Counted from the stretch's first letter, positions 15,233 to 25,214 are shown. The stretch: DNA of 64,000 nt from an uncultured Bacteroidales bacterium (GCA_947168665.1 CAMVMX010000011.1:1-64000), one strand, 5' to 3'. Notes: generated from the sequence alone by a model not told the origin. Numbers and translations: made by a program.

Positions 15233-18139
15233 TCAGAAGCGGAACATCTGGTCGAAATCGACTTTGACGGGTTTGACGTCGGGACCGAGCAGGCGGGCTA
15301 CGGCGTCGGGGTCGAACTTCTTGGCGTTGCCGACAATGACGGCCACGAGCGGACGGCCTTTGATGTATTTGGTGTGGAAGGCGCGGAGGTCGTCGAGGGT
15401 GACGCGGCTGATCTGCTCGGTGAGTTCGGCGCGGTGGTCACGATTCCAGCCCCGTTTTTCAACCCAATAGCGCACCATGCCGGGCAGGCTGCGGAAGGTG
15501 ATGTAGTTGCTGTTGCGGGAGACGATTAGATGATGGATGGCAGGTTGTAGTTTTTCAGGACGTTCGGGGAAGGTTATCATGAGGTCGCGCAGGGCCTCTA
15601 CGCCTTCGAGGGTTTTGTCGCATTGGGTGCCGAGATAGGTGTAAGTGTAGGCAGGGTTGAGGTTGAGCATGTAGTAGGAGAAAGCGCCACCAGTGCTATA
15701 GCCAAGTGAGCGGAATTCACGTATCTCCTGGAATATGACACTGTTCATGCCACTGCCGAAATACTCGTTGAAGAGGGCGACCAAGGCTTGGTCGGAGGGT
15801 GCGCCGTCGGGGCGGTGCAGCAGGGTGTCGAACATGATGCTGGGGGCAGTGATGTTGATGTTAGACTGGAGGAACTTCTTGTTGGTGGAGTAGAAGAGCT
15901 GGGGCGTGGTGTATTGCTTTCTCTTGTAGTCGCGCGAAGGCATGTCGGTGACGCTGTCGGGCACAAGATGGTAGCGCACCAGCTTTTCGACGAGGTCGGA
16001 GGGCTGGGTGTTGCCGGAGAAGGTGACATAGCCGTTGCGGGTGAAGATTTGCATCACTTCGCGGTGCAGCTCCTCGCCTGTGCGTTTGCCCCATTGCTTG
16101 TAGGGGGTGGAGCGGAGATAGTAAGACTGGTCGCCATAGTTGACGTAGGCTTTGAGGGCGCTGAACCAACTGTCGGCATCGTTCTTGTAAGTTTTCTTGT
16201 TGCTCTTCATGCCGTCGAGAAGGATTTCGAGTTGTTTTTTGTCGTGTCGGGGATTGGTGAGCCAACGGTGGCAGAGGGCGAGGATGCTGTCCAGATGTTG
16301 TTCGAGTCCACTGATATAGAGGTAGGAGTTGTCGTTGTCGCTGCTGAGAGAGAAGTGGGCACCGTAGAGGTTGAGCTGCTGGTTGAGTTGCTGGAGGTCC
16401 ATGGAGTCGGCTCCGAGCTGTTCGAGATAGGCAATGGCGTTGTTGATGTCGGGATTGTCGAGGGTGCCGTAGTTGAAGATGAGGGAGAGGTTGAAGATGT
16501 CGTTGTAGGGGTTGGGGACACTATAGAGAGAGAAGTGGGGGTTGATGGGCTGGATGTTGATGTCGCGGTTGAAGTCGATGACTTGTGGCTGGATGGGGTC
16601 GGGCTGGTTGGCGGCAATCATACGGGCGAAGGACGAGGAGGCATCCTTGTTGGCGGGTTCGAGGTGGTCCCAGTCGGGCTTTACAGCTGGTTGGCCGGCG
16701 GGGAAGCCCATCTTGGAACGGACGATGGTGCAGTGGTCGCGGTCGAAATACTTGTTGGCCACGTCGATGATGTCCTCGCGGGTGAGTGACATCCAGCGGC
16801 GCATGTCCTGTTGCCATTGCTGGAAGGAGCTGCCTTCGAGTTCGAGCTGGAGGAGGAGGCTGGAGATTTGGGAGATGCCCTCCACCATCTCCTGTCGGTC
16901 GGCATAGGAGGAGATTTTGATGCCCTCGATGAGGTCGTCGCTGAAGCGGCCCTGCTTGATGCTGTCGAGGCAATCCCACACCACCTGCTCGGCTTTGGCA
17001 TGGCTCTGGAAGAGGAGGTTGGGGATGTAGATGATGGCGTTGGAGCCAGCGTCCTGGAGCGAGAGGGGCATGTGCTGGGCCATGAGGAAGCGGCCTTGGG
17101 TGGCGGCACGGCTCAGGAGGCCGGTGTTGCCGCCGAGGATGGAGCTGAGCATGTCGAGAGCCAGTTTGTCGGGGTGGCCGTTAGGGACGCCGGGAAAAAT
17201 CATGAGTCCGGCCTTGATGGGTGTCTGCCGGACATTGACGATTTTCTGTTTGGCGAAGTCGGGAAGCTGGTAGGTGGGTTGTTGGGGCAGCGGACGGGAG
17301 GGCCAGATGCTGAATTTGTCGCGGATGAGCTGTTTGACCTCGGAGGTCTTGAAGTCGCCCACGAGGATGAGGGTCATGTTGTTGGCAACATAGTAGGTGT
17401 CGAAAAAACGCTGCATCTGGCTGGGCTGAGGATTTTTGAGGTGCTGGGCGAGGCCTATGACATCGCGGCTGTAGGGGTGGTCGCCAAACGACTGGGTGAA
17501 TACGTTGCGGGCAAAGGCTTGCATTTGCTGGTTGTCGTACATGTTCTTCTCCTCGTAGATGGCTTCGAGCTCGCTTTGGAAGAGGCGGAAGACGGGTTTG
17601 CGGAAACGCTCGACGTAGACGTCCATCCAGTTGCTGAGCTGGTTGGAGGGGAGGGTGTTGTAATAGACGGTATAGTCGTAGGAGGTGCCGGCGTTGAGGC
17701 CAGTGCAGCCCATGTGCTGCAAGATGGCATCGACCTCGTTGGGGATGGCGTACTGTGAGGCAGCGATGCTGAGGCGGTTGATTTCGAGCTGTATGGCATG
17801 ACGCTCATTGTCGTTGGCGGCAGCCTGGAGGCGGTCGTAGGCCTGGCTGATGCTGTCGAGATAGAGCTTCTCGGCGGGCCAGTTGGTGGTGCCGATGCGG
17901 TCGGTGCCCTTGAACATGATGTGTTCGAAATAGTGGGCTACGCCTGTGGCGTCGGGGTTTTCGTTTTTGCTGCCAGCATGGACCACAACGCAGCCGTAGA
18001 TTTTGGGCTGGCTGTGTTCCTCGCAGAGGATGACCTTGAGACCGTTGTCGAGATGGTAGGTCTGGACTGGCAGGTCGATTTGGGCTGAGAGGGACAGCAC
18101 GGAAAAAAGAGCCGTGCAGAATAGCACTAATTTATTCAT
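15233..18139 (-). CDS. Exported M16-family zinc metallopeptidase (two-module insulinase type)
   Basis: This 968-residue protein carries an N-terminal signal peptide (KLVLFCTALFSVLSLSAQ) and so acts in the periplasm or outer envelope. The inverted zinc motif HYFEH lies at residues 69-73, and the expected downstream acidic helix (SELEAIYEEKNM) about 75 residues later is also present. The length corresponds to two M16 modules in one chain; only the first carries the zinc motif, as is usual. The family degrades peptides inside a closed chamber; the substrate here is unknown. It starts inside the last codons of the upstream membrane-protein gene (8-bp overlap), and a terminator follows, so it is the last gene of an operon. 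Confidence 0.9.
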   Translation of the reverse strand: MNKLVLFCTALFSVLSLSAQIDLPVQTYHLDNGLKVILCEEHSQPKIYGCVVVHAGSKNENPDATGVAHYFEHIMFKGTDRIGTTNWPAEKLYLDSISQAYDRLQAAANDNERHAIQLEINRLSIAASQYAIPNEVDAILQHMGCTGLNAGTSYDYTVYYNTLPSNQLSNWMDVYVERFRKPVFRLFQSELEAIYEEKNMYDNQQMQAFARNVFTQSFGDHPYSRDVIGLAQHLKNPQPSQMQRFFDTYYVANNMTLILVGDFKTSEVKQLIRDKFSIWPSRPLPQQPTYQLPDFAKQKIVNVRQTPIKAGLMIFPGVPNGHPDKLALDMLSSILGGNTGLLSRAATQGRFLMAQHMPLSLQDAGSNAIIYIPNLLFQSHAKAEQVVWDCLDSIKQGRFSDDLIEGIKISSYADRQEMVEGISQISSLLLQLELEGSSFQQWQQDMRRWMSLTREDIIDVANKYFDRDHCTIVRSKMGFPAGQPAVKPDWDHLEPANKDASSSFARMIAANQPDPIQPQVIDFNRDINIQPINPHFSLYSVPNPYNDIFNLSLIFNYGTLDNPDINNAIAYLEQLGADSMDLQQLNQQLNLYGAHFSLSSDNDNSYLYISGLEQHLDSILALCHRWLTNPRHDKKQLEILLDGMKSNKKTYKNDADSWFSALKAYVNYGDQSYYLRSTPYKQWGKRTGEELHREVMQIFTRNGYVTFSGNTQPSDLVEKLVRYHLVPDSVTDMPSRDYKRKQYTTPQLFYSTNKKFLQSNINITAPSIMFDTLLHRPDGAPSDQALVALFNEYFGSGMNSVIFQEIREFRSLGYSTGGAFSYYMLNLNPAYTYTYLGTQCDKTLEGVEALRDLMITFPERPEKLQPAIHHLIVSRNSNYITFRSLPGMVRYWVEKRGWNRDHRAELTEQISRVTLDDLRAFHTKYIKGRPLVAVIVGNAKKFDPDAVARLLGPDVKPVKVDFDQMFRF

Positions 18140-18998
18140 GGCTAAGGGATGTTGATTGTTCTACTTCAATTGTTTCTTCAGGTGGGATGCAGAGGAGCAA
18201 GGCCATGGCCGAGAGGGGCGCCGAATAGATGACGGAGGCGCAAATGAGCAGGCGGGAGAGGCCAGCGCGGGGTGCATCGCGGAAGAGCATGACGGCGATG
18301 ACGACGCAGAGGAGGAGGGAGATGGCGGTGGGGACTATGGCGGCTGCCGGGAGACCGAAAAGGAAGTCCGAGACAAGGAGTCGGGCGGCAAGCCGTTCGG
18401 CAATGACGAGAACGGCGATGGGGATGAGGTATTTGTAGAGGAGGCGGAACGGGAAGGCGCCGTTGGAGCGGTAAAGGACAAATATGGTAAGCATGGCCAC
18501 CCAAGGCTGGATGAAGGAGAGGAAAATGAGCAGGACGGCGAGCCATGTGTAGTCCCGCTCTAATTGATCGCGCAGCCGGTAGAGGTCGAAGAAGACGAGG
18601 TAGCAGGTGGCGCAGAAAAAGGTTATGGAGAGATAGGATAGGGCTGGGGAATAGAAGTAGCTGAGGACGATGAGTAGGACTTGATAGGTCACGGTGAGGA
18701 TGCCGTATTTGAGCACCAAGGGGTGGCGGGTGAGAAGCATGAGGAAGCCTGATATACTGCCGAATAAGGTGAGGATGAAAGGCCAGAGTTGGAAAGAGCG
18801 GCGGCGGGCCATGCGGTAGGCAAGAAAGAGGGCAAGGCTGATGGAGGGGATGAGGTCGAAGAGTACGCGAGAGAGGGAGATGAACGATGGGGAGGGGGAC
18901 CAACGGCTGATGGCATAGGGATAGACTACAGCCAAGGCCATGGTGACCAGCTGTGCCAGAATGAGGACGACGAGGTAGGGAGAAAGTGTTTTTTGCAT
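18132..18998 (-). CDS. Polytopic membrane protein of unknown function
   Basis: About 288 residues from ATG 18998; the longer frame to 19073 adds a non-hydrophobic leader that overlaps the end of the glyS region and is less likely. Around eight hydrophobic segments span nearly the whole chain, with short arginine-rich loops, so it is an inner-membrane protein. No catalytic motif or transporter signature is visible. It overlaps the M16 peptidase start by 8 bp and should be co-translated with it. It could anchor, assist or simply share regulation with that peptidase. No family recognised. Confidence 0.7.
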   Translation of the reverse strand: MQKTLSPYLVVLILAQLVTMALAVVYPYAISRWSPSPSFISLSRVLFDLIPSISLALFLAYRMARRRSFQLWPFILTLFGSISGFLMLLTRHPLVLKYGILTVTYQVLLIVLSYFYSPALSYLSITFFCATCYLVFFDLYRLRDQLERDYTWLAVLLIFLSFIQPWVAMLTIFVLYRSNGAFPFRLLYKYLIPIAVLVIAERLAARLLVSDFLFGLPAAAIVPTAISLLLCVVIAVMLFRDAPRAGLSRLLICASVIYSAPLSAMALLLCIPPEETIEVEQSTSLSHE

Positions 18999-19088
18999 GT
19001 TTGGCTGTGATTGGTTTGATAAAAAAGGGTGGAAACGGGCTGTGGCATAAGTGGCCGCAGGAGCAGTTCCCACCCTTAGGTTTATGAA

Positions 19089-20606
19089 TTAGTGGAGGTT
19101 GTTGTGAAGATAGGCGACGAGGTTGTCGACGGGGATGCGCTCCTGCTGCATGGTGTCGCGGTGACGGACGGTGACGGAGTTGTCGTTGAGGGTGTCGTTG
19201 TCGACAGTGATGCAGAAGGGGGTGCCGATGGCGTCCTGGCGGCGGTAGCGGCGACCGATGGCGTCTTTCTCGTCGTACTGGAGCATGAAGTGGAATTTGA
19301 GCTGGTCCATGATTTCGCGGGCCTTTTCGGGCAGACCGTCTTTCTTGACCAAGGGGAGGATGGCAGCCTTGTAGGGGGCCAGCGAGGCGGGAAGACTGAG
19401 GACGGTGCGGGTGGAACCGTCGGGGAGTGTCTCGTCCTTGAGTGCGTGGCTGAAGATGGCGAGGAAAGTGCGGTCGACACCGATGGAGGTCTCGATGACG
19501 TATGGGGTGTAGCTCTCGTTGAGTTCGCTGTCGAAGTATTGCAGTTTCTTGCCGCTGAACTCGCTGTGGCGGCTCAGGTCGAAGTCGGTGCGGGAGTGGA
19601 TGCCTTCCAGCTCTTTGAAGCCGAAGGGAAACTCGAACTCGATGTCGGTGGCGGCGTTGGCGTAGTGGGCCAGCTTCTCGTGGTCGTGGTAGCGGTATTT
19701 CTCGGCCGGGATGCCGAGGGCGAGGTGCCATTTGAGGCGTTCCTCCTTCCAGTAGTTGAACCATTCAAGCTCGGTGCCGGGACGGACAAAGAACTGCATT
19801 TCCATCTGTTCGAATTCGCGCATGCGGAAGATAAACTGGCGGGCCACAATCTCGTTGCGGAAGGCTTTGCCTATCTGGGCGATGCCGAAAGGAATCTTCA
19901 TGCGGCCGGACTTCTGGACGTTGAGGAAGTTGACAAAGATGCCCTGCGCCGTTTCGGGACGGAGGTAGAGGGTGTCGGAGTCGTCGATGACGGAGCCCAT
20001 CTTGGTGGCGAACATGAGGTTGAACTGGCGCACGTCGGTCCAATTGCGGGTGCCGCTTACGGGGCAGACGATGCCGAGGTCGAGGATGAGCTGCTTGAGA
20101 CCTGCAAGGTCGTTGGCGTTCATGAGTTCGGCATACTTGGCGCGGATTTCGTCAATCTGCTTCTGGTGTTCCAGCACGCGGGCATTGGTGGTGACGAACT
20201 GCTGACGGTCGAAGGCGTCGCCAAAGCGTTTGTGGGCCTTTTCGCACTCCTTGTTGATTTTGTCCTCTATTTTGGCGATGTGGTCTTCGATAAGGACGTC
20301 AGCACGATAGCGCTTTTTGGAGTCTTTGTTGTCGATGAGAGGGTCGTTGAAAGCGTCGACGTGGCCGGAGGCTTTCCAGATGCGGGGGTGCATGAAGATG
20401 GCGGAGTCGATGCCGACGATGTTCTCGTGGAACTGGACCATGGAACGCCACCAGTATTGCTTGATGTTGTTCTTGAGTTCGGTGCCCAGTTGTCCATAGT
20501 CGTAGACAGCGGCGAGGCCGTCGTAGATTTCGCTGGAGGGGAATATGAAGCCGTACTCTTTGGCGTGGGATACGACTTTTTTAAAGAATTCTTCTTGGTT
20601 TGCCAT
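19089..20606 (-). CDS. glyS: Glycyl-tRNA synthetase (class II, dimeric type)
   Basis: This 505-residue enzyme charges tRNA-Gly with glycine in the cytosol. The N-terminus (SHAKEYGFIFPSSEIYDGLAAVYDYGQLG) is diagnostic of the eukaryote/archaea-like single-chain GlyRS used by Bacteroidetes, distinct from the alpha2beta2 enzyme. Class II features include FRNEIVARQFIFRMREFEQMEMQ (motif 2 region), and the C-terminal anticodon-binding domain follows (LPASLAPYKAAILPLVKKD). Full length. The start ATG 20606 agrees with the conserved N-terminus. It lies within a minus-strand run of housekeeping genes, with 42 bp to the upstream lipoprotein gene. Confidence 0.97.
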   Translation of the reverse strand: MANQEEFFKKVVSHAKEYGFIFPSSEIYDGLAAVYDYGQLGTELKNNIKQYWWRSMVQFHENIVGIDSAIFMHPRIWKASGHVDAFNDPLIDNKDSKKRYRADVLIEDHIAKIEDKINKECEKAHKRFGDAFDRQQFVTTNARVLEHQKQIDEIRAKYAELMNANDLAGLKQLILDLGIVCPVSGTRNWTDVRQFNLMFATKMGSVIDDSDTLYLRPETAQGIFVNFLNVQKSGRMKIPFGIAQIGKAFRNEIVARQFIFRMREFEQMEMQFFVRPGTELEWFNYWKEERLKWHLALGIPAEKYRYHDHEKLAHYANAATDIEFEFPFGFKELEGIHSRTDFDLSRHSEFSGKKLQYFDSELNESYTPYVIETSIGVDRTFLAIFSHALKDETLPDGSTRTVLSLPASLAPYKAAILPLVKKDGLPEKAREIMDQLKFHFMLQYDEKDAIGRRYRRQDAIGTPFCITVDNDTLNDNSVTVRHRDTMQQERIPVDNLVAYLHNNLH

Positions 20607-20648
20607 TGTTTGTTATAAATGAGTTGATGAGTATTTAGATTTTCGGTG

Positions 20649-21056
20649 TTAGCGCGGGGTGAGGGTAATGTTGTAGTTGATGGAGCCACGTCCGTGGAAC
20701 CAATGGCCGTCGCCATCGGCGAGGGGGACATTGTAGGTGGCGAGGGTGACGGTGGTGTCGCGGAAACTGCCGTTCAGTGTGCTGTCAATATCGGAGAAAG
20801 AAAGCTGGATGTCTTCGTTGGGGAAGATGTGGTAGGACACTTGGTAGCGGCCTTGGGCATCGGTGGTGTCGGAATGATAGCCCACAGCAATGCCTTGCAC
20901 CGGCGAGCCGTCGGGTGCAGAGACCACCCCTTTGACATCATAGCGGGCTTCGGGTGTGCCATATTCGACGGGCATTTCGCAACTAATGTTGATGCCCAGC
21001 AGGGAGGCGGCCGAGGCTATGAGCCAGCTTTTGAGTTTGAGATATTTGATGCGCAT
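20649..21056 (-). CDS. Radical-SAM-associated putative lipoprotein (TIGR04134-like)
   Basis: This 135-residue lipoprotein precursor has a basic and hydrophobic leader (MRIKYLKLKSWLIASAASLL), lipobox cysteine C26 (NISC), and then the hallmark VEYGTPEARYDVKG before a carboxypeptidase-regulatory-like beta domain (DGSPVQGIAVGYHSDTTDAQGRY). In Bacteroidetes, such lipoproteins usually sit beside a dedicated radical SAM gene. None is found in this window: the neighbours are pta and glyS. It is either an orphan or the partner lies elsewhere. The family name is from memory of the motif. Confidence 0.7.
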   Translation of the reverse strand: MRIKYLKLKSWLIASAASLLGINISCEMPVEYGTPEARYDVKGVVSAPDGSPVQGIAVGYHSDTTDAQGRYQVSYHIFPNEDIQLSFSDIDSTLNGSFRDTTVTLATYNVPLADGDGHWFHGRGSINYNITLTPR

Positions 21057-21077
21057 GACGTCAGCAGTTGCAATGGT

Positions 21078-22082
21078 TTATTTTGCGGCGGCCTGTGTGG
21101 CGGTGATGGCTACGACGTTGACCACGTCCTCGACGCTGCATCCGCGGCTGAGGTCGTTGATGGGGGCAGCCATGCCTTGCATGACGGGGCCTACAGCCTC
21201 GGCACCGGCCAGACGCTGGACGAGCTTGTAGCAGATGTTGCCGCTCTGGAGGTCGGGGAAGACGAGGACGTTGGCACGGCCGGCGATGTCGCTGCCGGGA
21301 GCTTTGCTGGCACCCACTTTGGGCACGATGGCGGCATCGGCCTGGAGTTCGCCGTCGAGATGGACATTGGGGTCGAGCTCGTGGGCCACGCGGGTGGCTT
21401 CAATCACTTTGTCGACCAGCTCGTGTTTGGCACTGCCTTTGGTGGAAAAACTGAGGATGGCCACGCGGGGGTCGTCGAAGCCGGCAATGGCTTTGGCGGT
21501 CTGTGCGGAGACTACGGCAATCTGGCCCAACTCTTCAGCAGTGGGGCAGGGGGTGGCGGCGCAGTCGGCAAAGACGAACATGCCGTTCTCGCCATAGGTG
21601 GTGTCTTTGAGAATCATGATGAAGGCACCGCTGACCACGCTGACGCCCGGGAGGGTCTTGACGATTTGGAAAGCGGGACGGAGCACGTCGCCAGTGGCGT
21701 TGCGGGCACCGGCCACCTCGCCGTCGGCATCGCCGTTCTTGATGAGAAGGCAAGCCAGATAGAGGGGGTCGGCCACCAGGCGCATGGCCTCGTCCATCTG
21801 CATGCCTTTCTTTTTGCGGATTTCGCAAAGCATCTGGGCGTAGAATTCGCGTTTGGGGTTGGTTTCGGGGTCGATGATGGTGGCTTTGTCGATGTTTTTC
21901 AACTGCCACTGGGCGGCAAGGGACTTGATTTCGGCCTCATTGCCGAGGAGGATGAGACGGGCAATGCCTTCACTGAGGATGATGTCGGCGGCCTTGAGTG
22001 TACGTTCTTCGGTGCCTTCGGCCAAGACGATGGTCTTGTTGGCGGCTTTTGCTTTTGCGCGGATTTGTTCTAAAAGTGTCAT
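21078..22082 (-). CDS. pta: Phosphate acetyltransferase
   Basis: This 334-residue cytosolic enzyme interconverts acetyl-CoA and acetyl phosphate, the step before acetate kinase in acetate fermentation. It begins MTLLEQIRAKAKAANKTIVLAEG at ATG 22082; an upstream open stretch to 22280 overlaps the porin gene and lacks conservation. The family's signature segments are present: GTEERTLKAADIILSEG, ADPLYLACLLIKNGDADGEV, and the C-terminal KVGASKAPGSDIAGRANVLVFPDL. Length fits the short Pta without the regulatory N-terminal domain. No ackA gene is adjacent. It lies 19 bp after the porin gene on the same strand. Confidence 0.95.
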   Translation of the reverse strand: MTLLEQIRAKAKAANKTIVLAEGTEERTLKAADIILSEGIARLILLGNEAEIKSLAAQWQLKNIDKATIIDPETNPKREFYAQMLCEIRKKKGMQMDEAMRLVADPLYLACLLIKNGDADGEVAGARNATGDVLRPAFQIVKTLPGVSVVSGAFIMILKDTTYGENGMFVFADCAATPCPTAEELGQIAVVSAQTAKAIAGFDDPRVAILSFSTKGSAKHELVDKVIEATRVAHELDPNVHLDGELQADAAIVPKVGASKAPGSDIAGRANVLVFPDLQSGNICYKLVQRLAGAEAVGPVMQGMAAPINDLSRGCSVEDVVNVVAITATQAAAK

Positions 22083-22101
22083 GACGATTGTGTGTTTATG
22101 A

Positions 22102-24270
22102 TTAATCAAAAAATTTCCATGTGATGCCAAAGAAGAAGCCGAACTGTTTGGAGGGGTAGTGAGGCAGGATGCAGTAGGCGCGGTCCTCGATGAAGGAGTT
22201 GAGGTGGGCGGCTTTGGCATAGATGCTGGCCCGTTTGACCTGGAGGTTGATGAAGAAGTCGGCCCAAAGGTAGTTTCCAACTTCTGTTTCGCTCTGGCGG
22301 TAGAACACGCCTAAGAAGGGGTCGTACCCGTCGGCCTTGTATGCAGTATGGTAGCGGATGTCTACTCCTACTTGGGTGTGAAGGGCGTTGTTGAAGAGGT
22401 TGAAGTCGGCATAGACTGAGTTTTTACTGGCAAAGATAGGGACCCGTATTTGGTCTTGGTCAGAGCTGAACTGGAGGTGTTGTTGCATGTCGTAGTGGAG
22501 CCAACGGGTGATGGTCAGGTTGAGGTTGAGCCGCCCTTGCAGCAGCAGAGCACTGCCTTCGGCCTGGTGGGGCAGGAGTGTGGTGGAGCTGTCGGCGAGG
22601 GTGTGCTGCTCGAACCACACGTTGTGGCTGATGTGTTGGGCTGCAGCATGGAGCTGGAGAAGGTTGCCGTAGCGATAGTCGGCTTCGATTTGACGGATGC
22701 CGATGGATTTGAGGTCTATGGAGAAGTTGGATTTGCGCAAGAGTGTTTGTGCACGGTAGATAAGTTCGGGGGCATGGGCCTTGACGACTGCCCGGAGGGT
22801 GAGATGTTGAGCGGAGTTGCCAAGGCTGTCGCGGAAGGGGAATACCAGCCGGGCATCGAGGTTGTATTCTGACATGTCGGGGGCCGCCTCGGCATAGATG
22901 TTCAGCTCGGTGGCAGGCCAGGGACTGATTTCGAGCCGGGCAAAAGGATAGAGGGCCATTTGCTTGACTTTAGTATCGGAATAGAGGCCGCTGTCCAACT
23001 GGAGCCATGCCATTTCGGGACGCACGCCGCCATAGAGTTTGAGTGGGTTGCGCCAGCGATAGTCCATGTAGGCATCGTTGGTCCAGAAGAGGGAGGCGGA
23101 GAGTTTGTTGTAGAGGGTGGAGTCTTTGAAGCGGTACTTTTGCCGGTCCCACTGGAGGTCCATCCCGAAAACCCCGGTGTTGTAGACGTGGGGGGCGTGG
23201 GGATAGAGGGTGTCATAATCAACGATGGTGTCGAACACGTCGTAGCGGAATGTGGTGACAATAGAATCGACGGTGACACTGTCCTGTAAAAGTGTGTCGA
23301 AAACCGTTGTGCGCAGCGTGTCGTCAACCGGGACGGTGTCGATGTAAGTTTCGGTGATGGGACGGTACCATTCGAACTGGCGGACGGTGTTGAACGACTG
23401 CCTCACAAAGAGGGTCATGTCGCGGTTGTTGCTGAAGCTGTTGGAGTATTTGACAGGAACACCACCCATGTTGGATATTCTCTTGTTGATGAAGATGTCC
23501 TCGTTGGAGAGTCCTCCGTTTTCGCCAAGGGCCATACGCTGCCAGATGAAGCCAGCCGACAGTTGGTAGCGGGCATCACGGGAGTAGTAATTGGTGTTGA
23601 CATCAAGGAAATGGTCGGTGGCAGAGCTGTTGGCAAACACGCCCACAGGGCTGATAAGATGGTAGTCGAGGGCAAAATTGAGCCGCTCGTTGATGTTTTG
23701 GGAGTGGGTTACATGGACCTGATAGTCTTCGTCGAGGGAGCTGTTGTAGGAGAGCAGGGTATAGGGGTTCTGAACCTGAAAAAATGTAATGTTCTGGGGC
23801 GTTTTGTAGAGGCCGGGGTAGACATTACGCTTGAAGACTAATCCAGGGGTGTGTTCGAACTTGGGGACAATGGAGAGATGGGGATGCCCCAATTCCGTCA
23901 TGGTCAGGTAATAGTCACCGTTGAGCGCATCGAGTTGGTCAGCGAACTGGGCGCCTGTGGGTGTGAGGACGGGATGGGTGACACTGAGAATCTTAATTTG
24001 GGCCGGCTGCCTATGGAACATGAAGACAGATCCTTGGAGAACACTGTCGGGCACGTCAACATGGTAGATAATGCCTTTGGGACCCTCAGCATTGGTGTCG
24101 GCATTGGAGGTGCTGTCGGGCAGCATGGATGATGGCTGGTTCGAGGCATTGGACGGGGAGTTGGCTCCCAGACCGGGGAGGCCCGGAATGGTGGCAATAT
24201 CTATCTGACCCCACGCAGCCACAGACAGCAGGGAGAGGACAAAAAATGCTATGACCTTGCGCAAGCCCAC
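22102..24270 (-). CDS. Putative outer-membrane porin (Bacteroidetes Porin_10 type)
   Basis: This 722-residue exported beta-barrel has a signal peptide (KVIAFFVLSLLSVAAWGQ), a Ser/Asn/Pro-rich linker, then alternating aromatic beta-strands to the C-terminus, which ends in phenylalanine (GITWKFFD). Segments such as LVFKRNVYPGLYKTPQNITFF fit the putative-porin family widespread in Bacteroidetes. It would sit in the outer membrane; its substrate is unknown. It lies between trxB (11 bp) and pta (19 bp), so probably in one transcript with metabolic genes, though a functional tie is not evident. Confidence 0.8.
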   Translation of the reverse strand: MGLRKVIAFFVLSLLSVAAWGQIDIATIPGLPGLGANSPSNASNQPSSMLPDSTSNADTNAEGPKGIIYHVDVPDSVLQGSVFMFHRQPAQIKILSVTHPVLTPTGAQFADQLDALNGDYYLTMTELGHPHLSIVPKFEHTPGLVFKRNVYPGLYKTPQNITFFQVQNPYTLLSYNSSLDEDYQVHVTHSQNINERLNFALDYHLISPVGVFANSSATDHFLDVNTNYYSRDARYQLSAGFIWQRMALGENGGLSNEDIFINKRISNMGGVPVKYSNSFSNNRDMTLFVRQSFNTVRQFEWYRPITETYIDTVPVDDTLRTTVFDTLLQDSVTVDSIVTTFRYDVFDTIVDYDTLYPHAPHVYNTGVFGMDLQWDRQKYRFKDSTLYNKLSASLFWTNDAYMDYRWRNPLKLYGGVRPEMAWLQLDSGLYSDTKVKQMALYPFARLEISPWPATELNIYAEAAPDMSEYNLDARLVFPFRDSLGNSAQHLTLRAVVKAHAPELIYRAQTLLRKSNFSIDLKSIGIRQIEADYRYGNLLQLHAAAQHISHNVWFEQHTLADSSTTLLPHQAEGSALLLQGRLNLNLTITRWLHYDMQQHLQFSSDQDQIRVPIFASKNSVYADFNLFNNALHTQVGVDIRYHTAYKADGYDPFLGVFYRQSETEVGNYLWADFFINLQVKRASIYAKAAHLNSFIEDRAYCILPHYPSKQFGFFFGITWKFFD

Positions 24271-24281
24271 AATGCTATTTT

Positions 24282-25214
24282 TTAGTTCTGGCCTTGGAGG
24301 AAGCGCTCTACATCCATGGCGGCTATGCAGCCTTTGCCAGCGGCAACAATTGCTTGTCGGTAGTTGGGGTCGCAGACATCACCTGCCGCAAACACGCCGG
24401 GGACATTGGTGGCGCTGCCAGGATTCTGCACTTTGATGTAACCCTGTTCGTCCAGTTCTATCTGGCCCTTTACAAAGTCGGTGTTGGGTTTGTGGCCTAT
24501 GGCTACAAAAAAACCCGCAATATCAATATGGCGGATTTCGCCCGTTTTCACGTTCTGGAGATCGGCACCCGTCACTCCGTCCAAATCGTTGCCGCAGATT
24601 TCCTTGGTTGTGGAATCCCACACCATTTCAATTTTGGGATTGGTAAGCACGCGGTGCTGCATCGATTTCGATGCCCGCAACTCGTTGCGACGGTGGATAA
24701 GGTAGACCTTGTTGCAGAGGGTGGCGAGATAGCTGGCCTCCTCACATGCGGTGTCGCCACCACCTACCACGGCGACATCAAGGCCTTTATAGAAATAGCC
24801 GTCGCATGTGGCACAGGCGCTGACTCCTTGGCCATAAAGTTTCTGTTCGCTATCCAAACCCAGCCAGCGGGCAGATGCCCCTGTGGCGATGATGATTGTC
24901 TCGGCCTCGATAACGTTGTCGTGGTCGTCGACACAACGGAAGGGGCGTTTTGATAGGTCTACATTCACAATGTACCCTTGGCGGACATCGGTGCCGAACC
25001 GCTGGGCCTGTTTCTTCAAGTCGGCCATCATGTCTGTACCCGAAATGCCTTCAGGGTAGCCGGGGAAATTCTCAATCTCGGTGGTGATGGTCAGCTGCCC
25101 TCCGGGCTGCATTCCCTCATAAAGGACAGGGTGAATGTCTGCACGGCTGGTATAGATTCCCGCAGTATAGCCGGCGGGGCCTGATCCGATTATTAAGCAA
25201 CGTGTTTTTTCCAT
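24282..25214 (-). CDS. trxB: Thioredoxin-disulfide reductase
   Basis: This 310-residue flavoenzyme transfers electrons from NADPH through FAD to thioredoxin. It starts at MEKTRCLIIGSGPAGYTAG (ATG 25214; the frame to 25247 is an unneeded extension). The FAD-binding GSGPAG is at residues 10-15. The redox pair is C134-A-T-C137 in VSACATCDGYFYKG. The NADPH-binding VVGGGDTACEEA follows, and a C-terminal FAD motif GVFAAGDVCDPNYRQ. Complete and normal in length. Cytosolic. No thioredoxin gene is adjacent. Confidence 0.97.
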   Translation of the reverse strand: MEKTRCLIIGSGPAGYTAGIYTSRADIHPVLYEGMQPGGQLTITTEIENFPGYPEGISGTDMMADLKKQAQRFGTDVRQGYIVNVDLSKRPFRCVDDHDNVIEAETIIIATGASARWLGLDSEQKLYGQGVSACATCDGYFYKGLDVAVVGGGDTACEEASYLATLCNKVYLIHRRNELRASKSMQHRVLTNPKIEMVWDSTTKEICGNDLDGVTGADLQNVKTGEIRHIDIAGFFVAIGHKPNTDFVKGQIELDEQGYIKVQNPGSATNVPGVFAAGDVCDPNYRQAIVAAGKGCIAAMDVERFLQGQN

